A DNA stretch of 64,000 nt from Spizellomyces punctatus DAOM BR117 (lineage: Eukaryota > Chytridiomycota > Chytridiomycetes > Spizellomycetales > Spizellomycetaceae): assembly GCF_000182565.1 (NCBI RefSeq), contig NW_015971546.1, positions 124,001-188,000 on the forward strand, read 5' to 3'. The position numbers and the translations under genes were made by a program. Of the stretch, positions 1 through 10,187 are shown one piece after another (position 1 is the stretch's first letter; every line of letters starts with the position of its first letter). Below the pieces are notes generated by a model, which was not told where the DNA came from, made no database searches, and saw only the letters and a list, made by a program, of their open reading frames with translations.

Positions 1-1049
1 ATAGTATGGGTGAATTGGAATTTGTGATCCTTAAGGTACGGCGCAAGATCGTGCACATGCATATGGCTTTGCGAAAAGCTTTTCCCGGGAGCAAGGTGAA
101 CGTTTCCTGCCACTTTGTTTACTTGCAAATGCCCCCAAACGTTACATCCCTCTTTGGATTGATTGGCAATCTTGTCAGCCCAGCCCTCGTTGATGCACTG
201 TTAACGATATGAAGACCAGTTCAGATCGAAAGCGCCTCAGTAGCAAGACCAATAGCGTGCATGCACCGTTGTACTGACCTGTTCCACTTTCTCTGCCGCA
301 AAGGCCCAGCCCATTTCCGCATAAGCCTTTTGCACGTCCTCACATGAGTTACAGCATCCGCTTTCAGGAGCCTTTGCGTTATAGCAGCTTCCACAGTACG
401 CTGGATCTTTTGCCTTTGCCACCGCCCCGGATAGCCCCTTGGTACTGTCTCCGATCTCTGGACGAGTCAACCTTGTTTGTGAATCAGGTATAACGAAGAA
501 TTGCTCATCGTATTAACTTACGCCCTTTTTCTGCGTCAATCTTATTCCCTTTTTCGTCCAGACGTACTTTATAAATAGTGGACGCTATATCGTTCTGGTG
601 CTCTCCCGCCACGTCCATAACATCCATGCTCAGCACTGTATAGCAATGATGAATGAGGATACTGTGGAAGTCAAGGTTACAACCAGTATGCCCTACGCAC
701 AGTAGCATGGTACTCGAGGCACTGTAATGTTCAAATTGATCCATAGCTTCTCTTTGCGGGCTTTGTCGACCTCAATGCTCGGTTGCAGAGTCACAGACCG
801 CCAGTCAATAAACTCGGAGAAAAGCAGCAGCGTTATTACAATCGCGCTAGCCAGTGTCACTGTAGAAAGGTTTTGTTGCTTGAGCCTTTGCATCAACCGC
901 CTCCTGAACAAGCGTTACAAACCCGCCGCCCCTGATGCTGTCTTTACTCGAAAATCTTCAATTGGCTTCGCGTATGCATCAAAGTCTTTTAGTTTGTCCA
1001 GTAAGTTACCGGAGCTTACAGCTGTACTGGTTCGTCTCCTAAGGGACAT
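1..1049 (-). CDS. ERV46: ERV46/ERGIC3-type COPII cargo receptor, C-terminus cut by window edge
   Basis: This is a subunit of the Erv41-Erv46 complex, which cycles between ER and Golgi in COPII vesicles and retrieves or exports cargo. Five exons on the minus strand read 1049-923, 859-701, 635-522, 457-279 and 197 down to 1. Joined phases are consistent. The N-terminal tail carries FDAYAKPIEDFRVKT, then one hydrophobic segment (ASAIVITLLLFSEFIDW) and the luminal domain. Family hallmarks are CGSCY, CCNSCEDV and, near the cut end, VNKVAGNVHLAPGKSFSQSH. The second transmembrane segment and C-terminal sorting motif lie beyond base 1. I start at the ATG at 1049; an in-frame ATG at 1115 is possible but adds residues I do not recognise as conserved. 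The acceptor at 458 is the least certain junction. The gene is divergent from the membrane-protein gene at 1785. Confidence 0.93.
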
Positions 1050-1784
1050 GTTGACGACTGCAGCGGGCGGAGATGGAGATGGCAGCGCATTCGAGTAGAG
1101 AGCGTTTGAAACCACGATAGGCCCTTGACTGTGCCACTCGCCGAATTCTGGAATTACTTCAAGAACTTCAACTAGTATCTATCATTTTATGCAACTATGC
1201 ACTTTTCAATATCACTGGCATACGGTGTCCCTTTATATTATGGATCACCAGCTACTAATGAGAGTAGCTGCATTTCTTAACCAACATCAGCGTACGATCT
1301 ACAGAGTAGACCGTATGATAAACTTGGGTCCCCGCTGTCAGTAGGCCAGTGAAACAGATCCGGCCATCTGTGGTCATTAGTATCATGTTCAATAACATTG
1401 GCAGGGGTCTCTCCTAACAGCTCGCTGGTAAGCCAATATAGAGAGCCATACGTTAGCGAGCAAAGATGCTCGAGCGTAGCAGTGATGCACCTGTTGGAAA
1501 AGCCCGGGAGTAAATTTACTTTGTCCGGCCATCGTTCAAACTACGAGAGTTTAAAGTTCGAAGCGATATATGGCTGTGCCACTGGCGGACAATTGAAGAA
1601 GTCTGTGCCACATCCGCGGCTGGCTCGTCCTTTGTCGTCTTGCACTGCCTTGACATGTGCCAAGATGGCCACGATAGATGGGGAGAGAGGCATGAATAGC
1701 CTGCAGAGGTACTCTTCCAATGGCTGATATGAAAAGTCCAAGGAGTTTGCAGTGTTCCTTACCATATATGTTCCACCCGTAGTG
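1050..1784. other. Intergenic, divergent promoter region
   Basis: The stretch lies between ERV46 (minus) and the membrane-protein gene (plus). Short reading frames here have no recognisable family and overlap each other on both strands. I see no RNA gene or repeat. An upstream non-coding or short coding exon of the plus-strand gene could sit here, because the bases before 1887 look like a splice acceptor. Confidence 0.6.
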
Positions 1785-2998
1785 ATGAAAGACTCCTTGC
1801 CCCACCGTTACCTCCACGAGCAGCGAACCGACAAGAAACCGACTGGATATCGGAGAGTACGTTATTGTCACCTCCGTACTTTGCAGATGAAGACGCTTAC
1901 CCAGCCCTATACAGCGGCCCCACAAGATAGAATATGCATACTTCGCGACTTTTTGAAAGGACAGCCAGACTACAATATTCGAGTCTTTGTCCTCCGCCAC
2001 ATTGTATCGCGAATAACATTCAAGCCATGGCACCTGGTAGGCATCGCGGGTTTCCTAGGAATGACGTTCCTCAACGTGTACAATGCCCGGACACAACTCT
2101 GTCATGCTTTTGGTCTTGATGGACAGTTTCTATGCTTTCTTTCTGCCACAAACCCGTACAGCTCCGATGATGACCATTTCAAAGTTGAAGACCTCTATCA
2201 TTCCCTCTCGATTTTGCGAGTCGTAGCCATTATTGAAGGATTATTGGTCTTTTTCTTTGCCTTTTCCGCTTGTGCGATGGGCGCTGTTTTGACGTTGATC
2301 GACTGGAGACAACATCATCGACAGGAAGCAAAGTGGGATCCGTACCATCACGACCGGTTTCTATGGTGGGCTGTGCGCTGGGGGGTGATTTTATCTCTTG
2401 CGAGCCAGTTTTCTTTGCTATGCGGACTAGCATGTCTGACATTGATCAAAACGGAGCCACTACGATTAGGAAAGCGGTTAATACGAAAATATCCCCACAT
2501 GTGGGGCATGGAGACAATACCCAAAGTCATGATAGCTGCTCTTCTGACTGCATTGTTATTCGGCTTTGGTATAGTTATCGGCATCATAGCAGTTTGGGCA
2601 AAGCTGCAACTAGCACGGGTCGGGGTTACCCTTCCTCATTCCCTCGGGTTGGATCCCAGCACGGGACAGTGGACACATTGGACCTTTGGACAAGTGGTCA
2701 TGCTTCTGGGGCTGGCAAACAATATTGCCGGATTGTTTGCGCTAGGCAGCCCAAACAAGATTACCTCACTCTTGTACGTGACCACGGTAGCAGATCGCCT
2801 TGTGCAATGGGTGCTAATGGAGTGCTTTGTTTATCCATCTTCAGGGAATACCGGATAGATCCAAAACTCTTTGCTGGTGCGCTGCTTTACGAACATGGAT
2901 TTGTGGTCGCAGCTGCCATTTGGTTTGCAGCAGATAGACGCGAGGTTCGCAAGGCTTTACGGGACGTATTTGTGCAGCTAGTACCAGAGATACCATGA
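1785..2998 (+). CDS. Polytopic membrane protein, function unknown
   Basis: I do not recognise the family. Two exons, 1785-2773 and 2845-2998, are joined by a 71-nt intron with a GTACGT donor, a CTAAT branch-like site and a TTCAG acceptor; this gives about 380 residues. Without the intron the frame stops at 2858, while the second exon continues hydrophobic sequence (YEHGFVVAAAIWFAA). About six hydrophobic segments are visible, including PWHLVGIAGFLGMTFL, VVAIIEGLLVFFFAFSACAM, WGVILSLASQFSLLCGLACL, AALLTALLFGFGIVIGIIAV and VVMLLGLANNIAGLFAL. There is no obvious signal peptide. The N-terminus is uncertain: 1785 is the first ATG in frame, but TTTGCAG just before an ATG at 1887 may be an acceptor for an upstream exon. 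It could be a receptor-like or transporter-like protein; nothing seen decides. Confidence 0.65.
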
Positions 2999-3224
2999 CC
3001 GTCCTATCGTTACAATTTTGTAAGCACTTAGTAGAATTAGATAGATGTTGATATTTTCCTTGTTATCCTTAGTGTTCCCATAGCTTTCGTCTGGTGAGCA
3101 TCTCCATCGTTTCTCGAGTGCGATTTTCCATTAAAAACAAGCACGCTGCAGCTGGATTGATCGGTGTGGCGCAGGAACGGGAGGTCGATCGCGTCGCGTC
3201 CAACTGTCTTCTCCAAGAAAACCA

Positions 3225-4528
3225 ATGCTTTCACCGACCCTCCGACGGCGCTTGTTTCTGTCTTCCCTTATCCTCGTCCTAGTGCTTGGAACAATTGGGC
3301 ATGTCACCCTTAACGCTTGGTCCATTCTTTATGGGCTGATGATCGGTGTCTTTCTCACAGACTCTTTACCCTGGGACCTCGCACGCAATGCAGCTGGCAT
3401 GCTATCACAGGCGGTAGAAGCACCTGATGCGAAGACTAGCACTTATGGCCATGAGTACGGATTGGACCATGCATTACTGAATATCCCTCCGTGTGAGACG
3501 TTCTGGTTGAACATGGGTTACTGGAAGGTGAGGAACATGGCGCCCAGCAGCTTTAAATTGCCAAATGCGCACTTACGAAATACCAATGATAGAACACACG
3601 GTCCTTTGTGGAAGCTTGCAAAGGTGAATCCGTGAGGCGTGTGACGGCGTGCAACTGGCGCTTGGCAGGTTACTGATACTACTTCTCCTAGCCCTTGCCA
3701 AGCTCGTCATCGATGCAGCGGACGTCAAAGATGGGTCTCGGGTAATGGGTGAGTTGAATCTCATTTAAGCATACTACGAGAGGACTGCTTCTTTCTTTTG
3801 TAATCCCATCTTTGGATTAATGCTCGAATTGTTCGCTAGATTTTGGTTACGGCTGTGGTGACCAGGATGTGTTCTTTTTGGAATGCCACCCAAATATTAC
3901 CATTACTGGCGTTACGTCCGAACCCAAGCAAGCTCTTATTGCGTATTCACGTATCAAAGCACGAAGTATGCACAAGTCCATCACATTGTACGCCGGGGAT
4001 GCTGTCAATCCATCAACCTGGCGCCACATTCCTTCACACGTATCACCTCCCACCGACGTCCTAGATCCTGCTACATACGACGCGGTCATCTCGCTTGATT
4101 CATGCTATCATTACTCTACTCGATGGCAATGGTTGAATCAAAGCGCTTCGTTATTACGGTTGGGGGGACGAATTAGCGGGACAGACCTTGTTCTCGGTTC
4201 AGGCTATGACGAAGGTGGATATTTCACGCAGTTTCTTCTCCGCGCTGCACTTTACTTCACGGGAGCGCCATGGGAGAACTTCGTTTCCGAGCATGTGTAC
4301 AGAAAACGGCTTCAGGAAGCAGGATTTGTTGGGATAACGGTGGAAGATATTTCCGAGCATGTTTTGCCCGGGCTGGCTGCGTTTATTGAACAGCACAGGC
4401 AGAATATTGGGGGTGTCGTGGACATTGATAGAAAATGGCGACAGTATGAAGGTGCCGCAAAGCTATTTAGATGGCTCTATCACAAAAAGTTGGTCAAGTT
4501 TGTCTTATTTAGTGGAACTCGATCTTGA
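3225..4528 (+). CDS. Membrane-anchored SAM-dependent methyltransferase
   Basis: This is a class I S-adenosylmethionine methyltransferase (Methyltransf_11 type) with an N-terminal membrane anchor. Four exons, 3225-3527, 3593-3623 (31 nt), 3692-3748 and 3840-4528, sum to 1080 nt, or 359 residues. Residues about 8-45 hold two adjacent hydrophobic stretches (LFLSSLILVLVLGTIGHV, then WSILYGLMIGVFL). The SAM-binding motif I, MDFGYGCGDQD, is assembled across the third intron. DAVISLDSCYHY and LGGRISGTDLVLG follow as the later Rossmann strands, ending with a helical C-terminus. The segment FWLNMGYWK followed by SFVEACKALAKLVIDAA matches a group of fungal methyltransferases of unassigned substrate. 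A lipid or another small hydrophobic substrate is plausible from the anchor, but this is inference. Confidence 0.85.
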
Positions 4529-5241
4529 CCTTTTGAGTGACTGGCCATTAAGACTTTCTGCTACTATATTTATGTGTTATGCAGGTATGCTTGGTCCTTT
4601 TGGCCATATTCATCGCTGAGCCGCTCCGACAACATTGAATTCTTGATTTGCTCGTGAATGTTCATTGCCAACTAGCCTTCTGTCCAGATAAACCATGGTA
4701 GTCCAAATGGTGGAGATCACTTCCATGCATCAGTTATCATATGATGTTGGTAGTTATGCTGTGTGCGCTGTGCTTGTTGGATGCATGATACCTTGGATAG
4801 GACTTCGGAGGTTAAATCTTCCGCTAATGGCCGGAACCTTCCACTGGTGTGTCACGTGTAATCTGCTTGTAACCTGCGGGAGATGGGATTTGCTAAACAT
4901 CTAATCAGCGCTTCTCGGTAGAGTCGCCGTCGTTGTGGTTCGTCGTCGTCGTCGTCCTCCCCATTCGTCGTCGACTTGAGAACCATCAATAATTATTCCG
5001 TTCACCAGTGCGGGCGGCGGCGTTGGGTAAGGCCCGGGATGGCGTCGCGAAAAGTACATCGATAGGGCGTAGACGGCGAGCAAATTCAGATCGCATGACT
5101 GTGCCACTCGAGATAACATGACGCTGCGTTTTATGAGCAGAGTGACATGGCAATTCTTTTTTCGTAGCTTGTTTGCAATCGTTCATCTTTCTTGCATCTG
5201 CATCTGCACGTAACCCTTTGACCTACTCCACGTCAAAAACG
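4529..5241. other. Intergenic, 6PGDH promoter side
   Basis: I see no convincing gene in these 713 bases. A short CGT trinucleotide run sits at about 4941-4955. The remaining short frames have no recognisable family. The right half should hold the promoter and 5' UTR of the 6-phosphogluconate dehydrogenase gene. Confidence 0.6.
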
Positions 5242-7366
5242 ATGGCTGCAACGTAAGTGAACTTGTTGTCTGGTGCTTGGGATGGGCGCACGGCAAGCAG
5301 TGTATAATCAGATGAGTCACGGTCATCTCCATGATGAAAGGCATATGATGATATGTGGTCTATAATTGCCGTCAAAAAACGGCACCATAGCGCGCGATGC
5401 TTTCTAGCTGGTTGGTTTTCCGCGTCTCACCTTTTGTTCTGTCTTAGTGGCGATATCGGTCTGATCGGCTTGGCCGTTATGGTAGCGTGTTCCTCTTCTC
5501 GTCCAAAGTGTTTATCTGCACTATGAAAAAGTATTCCCCACTCAAATCATATGTTTCCACGATAGGGTCAAAACCTTATCTTGAATATGGCGGACCATGG
5601 TTACAATGTAGGGAATCTGTAACAAGCATATTTTGGGCCACCTTTAACTCTAACCATGATTCGCTATTTAGGTGGTTGCGTACAACCGGACAACAAGCAA
5701 GGTGGACGAGTTCTTGGATAATGAAGCCAAAGGTAAGCTCAAAGACACAACATGGATTGGCCGTTGTCAGTGGAGCACTGAAAATGCTTGTTGATTTCAA
5801 AAGGGAAGCCCATTCAAGGTGCTCACAGCATTCAAGAACTCTGCGCCAAGCTCCAGAAACCCCGCAAGGTCATGATGCTGGTCAAGGCTGGAAAGCCAGT
5901 TGACGACTTTATCGAGCAGCTTCTTCCCCATCTCGAGCAGGGAGATTTGATCATTGATGGTGGTAACTCCCACTATGCTGATACCAACCGCCGTTGCCAG
6001 TACCTTCAAGAGAAGGGTTTCCTGTTTGTGGGAACTGGTGTGTCTGGTGGTGAAGAGGGTGCCCGATATGGCCCAAGTTTGATGCCTGGTGGTACTCCCG
6101 CCGCGTGGTACGTACTGGACCTGAAAGAAGAGGATTATCTCGCACGGTTCTCATGAATGTGTACTCGCTCCCAGGCCGTTGATAAAAAACATCTTCCAGG
6201 ACGTTGCTGCAAAGACCGAGGAAGGTGAACCTTGCTGTGACTGGGTTGGTGAAGGAGGTTCAGGACACTACGTCAAGATGGTCCACAACGGTATCGAATA
6301 CGGCGACATGCAAATTTTGGCTGAGGCCTACGACATCATGAAGAATGTGCTGAAGATGAACTACGATGAAATGGCACAAACGTTCCAAAACTGGAACAAG
6401 ACAGAGCTCGACTCATTTTTGGTGGAGATTACAGCAAAAGTCTTGGCCTTCAAGGATGAAGACGGGAAGCCCTTGGTTGAGAAGATTCGGGATGCTGCAG
6501 GACAGGTATGAGCAATCTCCAAAGTCGTTAATTGTTCATTTCCAGAATTGAGCTGATGGGCAATGCAGAAAGGAACCGGTAAATGGACCGCCATTTCAGC
6601 CCTGGACCTCGGTATTCCCGTCACCCTTGTTAGCGAAGCCGTCTTTGCCCGATGCTTGTCTGCTGTCAAGGACGAGCGTGTCCAGGCCAGCAAGATTCTG
6701 AAGGGCCCTGAGGGCGTTCAGTTTTCCGGTGATAAGAATGCCTTCTTGGAAGACATCCGCCAAGCTCTGTATGCCGCCAAGATTGTGTCCTATGCGCAAG
6801 GTTTCATGGAATTGCGTGCAGCCGGAAAAGAGTTCCACTGGAACTTGAACTTTGGTGGTATTGCGTTGATGTGGCGTGGTGGATGCATCATCAGAAGGTG
6901 AGATCGGCGCATTTATTTGCCAATGGACCTGCACTAGGTATTCACTGTGTTCGTAGTGCATTCCTTCGGGATATCAACAACGCGTTCAAGTCCAACCCCA
7001 ATCTTCTCAACTTGTTGCTGGACCCTTTCTTCACCAAGGCCATCCACCGCGCACTTCCCCACTACCGTCGTGTCGCATCCCAAGCCCAATTGCTTGGTGT
7101 GCCTGTTCCCGCCTTGACATCAGCTCTTTCCTTCTACGATGGTTACCGTTCGGCCAGACTTCCTGCTAACCTTATCCAAGCACAGGTACGGTGAAGTTTT
7201 CTAGTGCTTCGAATACTTTATTAGCGATTCTAACTATTCTATCTAATTTTAGCGGGACTTCTTTGGTGCGCACACGTTTGAGTTGGAGGACAAGCCTGGT
7301 ACTTGGATCCACGCCAACTGGACCGGTCACGGTGGACGTGTTGCCTCCTCCACTTACAACGCTTAA
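5242..7366 (+). CDS. GND1: 6-phosphogluconate dehydrogenase, decarboxylating
   Basis: The enzyme oxidatively decarboxylates 6-phosphogluconate to ribulose 5-phosphate and makes NADPH in the cytosolic pentose phosphate pathway. Nine exons (5242-5252, 5448-5481, 5566-5607, 5672-5732, 5804-6107, 6175-6505, 6569-6897, 6957-7185, 7253-7366) total 1455 nt, giving 484 residues, the usual family length. The first coding exon is only 11 nt (MAA plus part of T). The Rossmann motif [19 protein letters not shown] spans three exons. [35 protein letters not shown] (substrate-binding signature), and the active-site lysine helix in [20 protein letters not shown] are all present. The C-terminus HANWTGHGG is typical. 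An AATAAA overlaps the end of the stop region at 7366-7371. It converges with the helicase gene. Confidence 0.97.
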
Positions 7367-7647
7367 ATAAAGCGGTGTATTGTACAGTTTTCAATTGTGA
7401 TGTAGCACATATCGATGTCGGGAGCTTTTACATGATATGAATTATACGAGCTATTTTGGTTACAGTTGGATTTGCCTTTGGAAGACATTGTGACCGCGAA
7501 TTTAGCGGCAATATCAATGTTTTAAGCCAAACAGGTGTTAGCGATGGTTGCATGGGTTATTGAACAACGCCGTCGAATGCATTTGCTGGCAAAAGCTCTC
7601 CCTGCTGGCACGCAAGAAAGGACAAGATATCAATATTCATTGTTGCA

Positions 7648-9873
7648 CTACCGCCGCCAATGTGGAGATACCTCAGTGAACCATTCAATCATCTTTTTCA
7701 GAAACTTTCCGCCCCTCTCGACCGTTTCCGAATCACCAACGAGACAGACGTGACGTTTTGCCCGCGTTATGGCCACATTCAAGCGTCGTTCTTCTGATAG
7801 GAATCCGACTTGTCCTTCACCGTTGGAACGAACCAGAGAAAGGATGATGGCTTCTTTCTCTCGGCCTTGAAACCCGTCAACTATTTTTTGAACGCTTTTA
7901 GTTCAGAGAAACTCTTCAAATACCCAGTTACATGCAGATTAAGTAACCATTCACCTGATCCAACCTCCATACCAACATACTTGCTTTTAAGAAGAGTCCG
8001 TATCAAATCCACTTGTCCATTATAAGGTGTAATAACGGCAATTTCCTCGGCCCTCACACCAGAACGGACAAGACTCGCCACATAGGCGTCAACAATTCTC
8101 GCTTCACCTTCATTGTAGCGGGTCTCCCCGTCCTCTGCTACTGATTCCCACATGTCGCATCCGGCAGTATCAATGAAAACCAGCGGTGAACGTGTGTCCT
8201 CGGTTGATTCAACATGAGAGAGGTCGCTCAAGACTCGGGTGCGCACTGAAGGGTGCGACTGGAGAAGGTTGGAATACATGGCGGAGGATGACCATTGCAT
8301 GATGGAATCGTGCATACGGTATTGGGTGTTGAGAAGTCGTTTTATGCTGTCTCCGTGGATTTCGAGAAGGCGGTCAAAAAGCGTTTTTTCGAGGCCGTTC
8401 TTGACTGCTTTAGGAGATTTCACAGTTGGGGGCAGTTGCTTGTGGTCTGATAATGGTGATGAGATGATGAGTGAGCCGTGCTTTGCATGAGGTGTGTCCA
8501 GATGGGGCGTACTCACCGCCTGCTAGTATCGCTTTTGGTGCCAGTAGTAACGCAATCCATGTTTCAGCCTCCAATGCCTGTGTGGCCTCATCTACCACAA
8601 CCACGTCGAATGGCTTTGCTTTCCGCACGTTCTTTGATCCAGCTCCATTTAATGTGCAAAGCACGATTTTCGCCGTGTCGATTAAATTTCTTAATGCATT
8701 CTTTTCTCGTTGTTTAAGCTCTTTCCGAAGATCACGATTCTGTTGCCACATTGCCTTTTTTTCGCCCTTGTTTCTTGTTTTGGACATTTGTTTTAGGTTT
8801 GCGTCAATTTCTTTGCGAATATCTGATACCAAGCCTGCTGCGTCCGAGTTTCTCAGTTGGATGTCGAGGGTGGAGTCTAGGACGGTGGGTAAGACGCGGG
8901 CGGGGTGGCCAATGCGGACCATTGGAAGACGGGCTGAGGAGAGGCGCTCGACAATGTTGTCTGGTGTTTTGATACCAGTATTCTAGATCAGCTAGTGTTT
9001 GGGATAATAGTATAACAGTTTGTAAAATGCAAATAATCCGACGTACCCACAGAAATGTTGGAAGGCCCACATACGAGAACTCTTTTTCCATCTTTCACAA
9101 ACTGACGTACAATCTCCACCACCGTTTCTGTCTTGCCGGTTCCTGGCGGTCCATGAACCAACGCAATCTCATTAGCACTCTGAGCAAAGCGCACGGCTTC
9201 TTTCTGGGATTCGTTCAATCGATCGTTGAAAAAGTCGATGACGTTCACTGATTCGGCGAACGTTGGGGATCGTTGGCCCAATAGGACTTGGTGGAGAGCT
9301 GTTGAACGGGGCGTTGATATGGTGTCTTGCAGCGCCTTGAGGGCATCTTCCATGCGTTTGTATGTGACATTGTTGGCTAACTTGTTGCTTTGCAAAAAGT
9401 TAAAGTCTGAAAAGAATCCAACGCATAGCATGTCGCCGTTCAGCTGGGACTCACATCCGCCAAACCCGTCCCTCTAATCCACCCGGTCGATCTTCCTTGA
9501 TCGCTACACATATCCGTCCCTCTTCCACTCGAAAAACCACGCCGACAACATCTTCTCCACTTTCTTCCTTTTCTTTTCTACCACTTTTGACATACTCACA
9601 TACTCCAACTACATCTCCTACGCGGAACAGGTGGGCCGGCAGAGCTTCTTGCGGTCCTTCGAAATCTACCAGTAACTTTCCTCCAAGGCCGGTTCGTGAA
9701 CCAGTTATTCGGAGACCAAGGAGACAGAGACCACGTTTTTGGAGGGCTGAGGGTGTGAGTTGGGCGAGTTGGGCTTGGGTTGAGCTGATTTCGTGGTCGC
9801 GTTCCAGTGTAATGAGGTCTGCAAGCCGAGATATGTGGGTCGTTGGAGATGGGTCATCTTTTGAAGGAGGCAT
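7648..9873 (-). CDS. HCS1: SF1B DNA/RNA helicase, HCS1/IGHMBP2-like
   Basis: An Upf1-family 5'-to-3' helicase resembling yeast Hcs1 (DNA polymerase alpha-associated helicase A) and the helicase core of IGHMBP2. Five exons (9873-9455, 9387-9047, 8960-8517, 8446-7955, 7880-7648) total 1929 nt, 642 residues, with all phases closing. Walker A is [10 protein letters not shown], Walker [12 protein letters not shown], followed by [34 protein letters not shown] and [11 protein letters not shown], so all SF1 motifs are intact. The N-terminal 150 residues form the small beta-barrel-like region that precedes the helicase core. No R3H or AN1 zinc finger follows the core; the protein ends at SPHWRR, as in yeast Hcs1 and unlike human IGHMBP2. 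The first junction (acceptor near 9387) is chosen because it restores the conserved KLANNVTY helix in frame. Confidence 0.93.
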
Positions 9874-10187
9874 CTGCAGTGAATTTTCAAGAACTTTTGG
9901 AGAGCAACGAGAGAGAGGGTGGTAGTCTGATCATGACTGTGCCGCGCATCACGTCAGCGTTTATGCCCAGGTGTTTTTCACTACAGCGCACTCATCAACT
10001 AATGTTTGCCATTGCATAGACTGCCAGCATCATGAACGATAAGAGAGTCTCAAGAAATACAACTGAAATGTTAAGGACAAAAACAAGTAAAAAAAAAACT
10101 AAAACTAAAACTACAAGATACGCACAAGAGTGTGTAAAGAAAATTTACATGAAAGAACCCACAGTCCCAATCATCGTGGCCACTCCT
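9874..10187. other. Short intergenic with A-rich tract
   Basis: About 310 bases separate two minus-strand genes, holding the promoter of the helicase gene and the 3' end of the acyl-CoA synthetase gene. An A-rich stretch with repeated CTAAAA units lies near 10080-10115. I see nothing coding. Confidence 0.6.

Noticed and set aside
1551-2033. 160-codon minus-strand frame
   Set aside because: It is antisense to the start of the membrane-protein gene and has no family resemblance.
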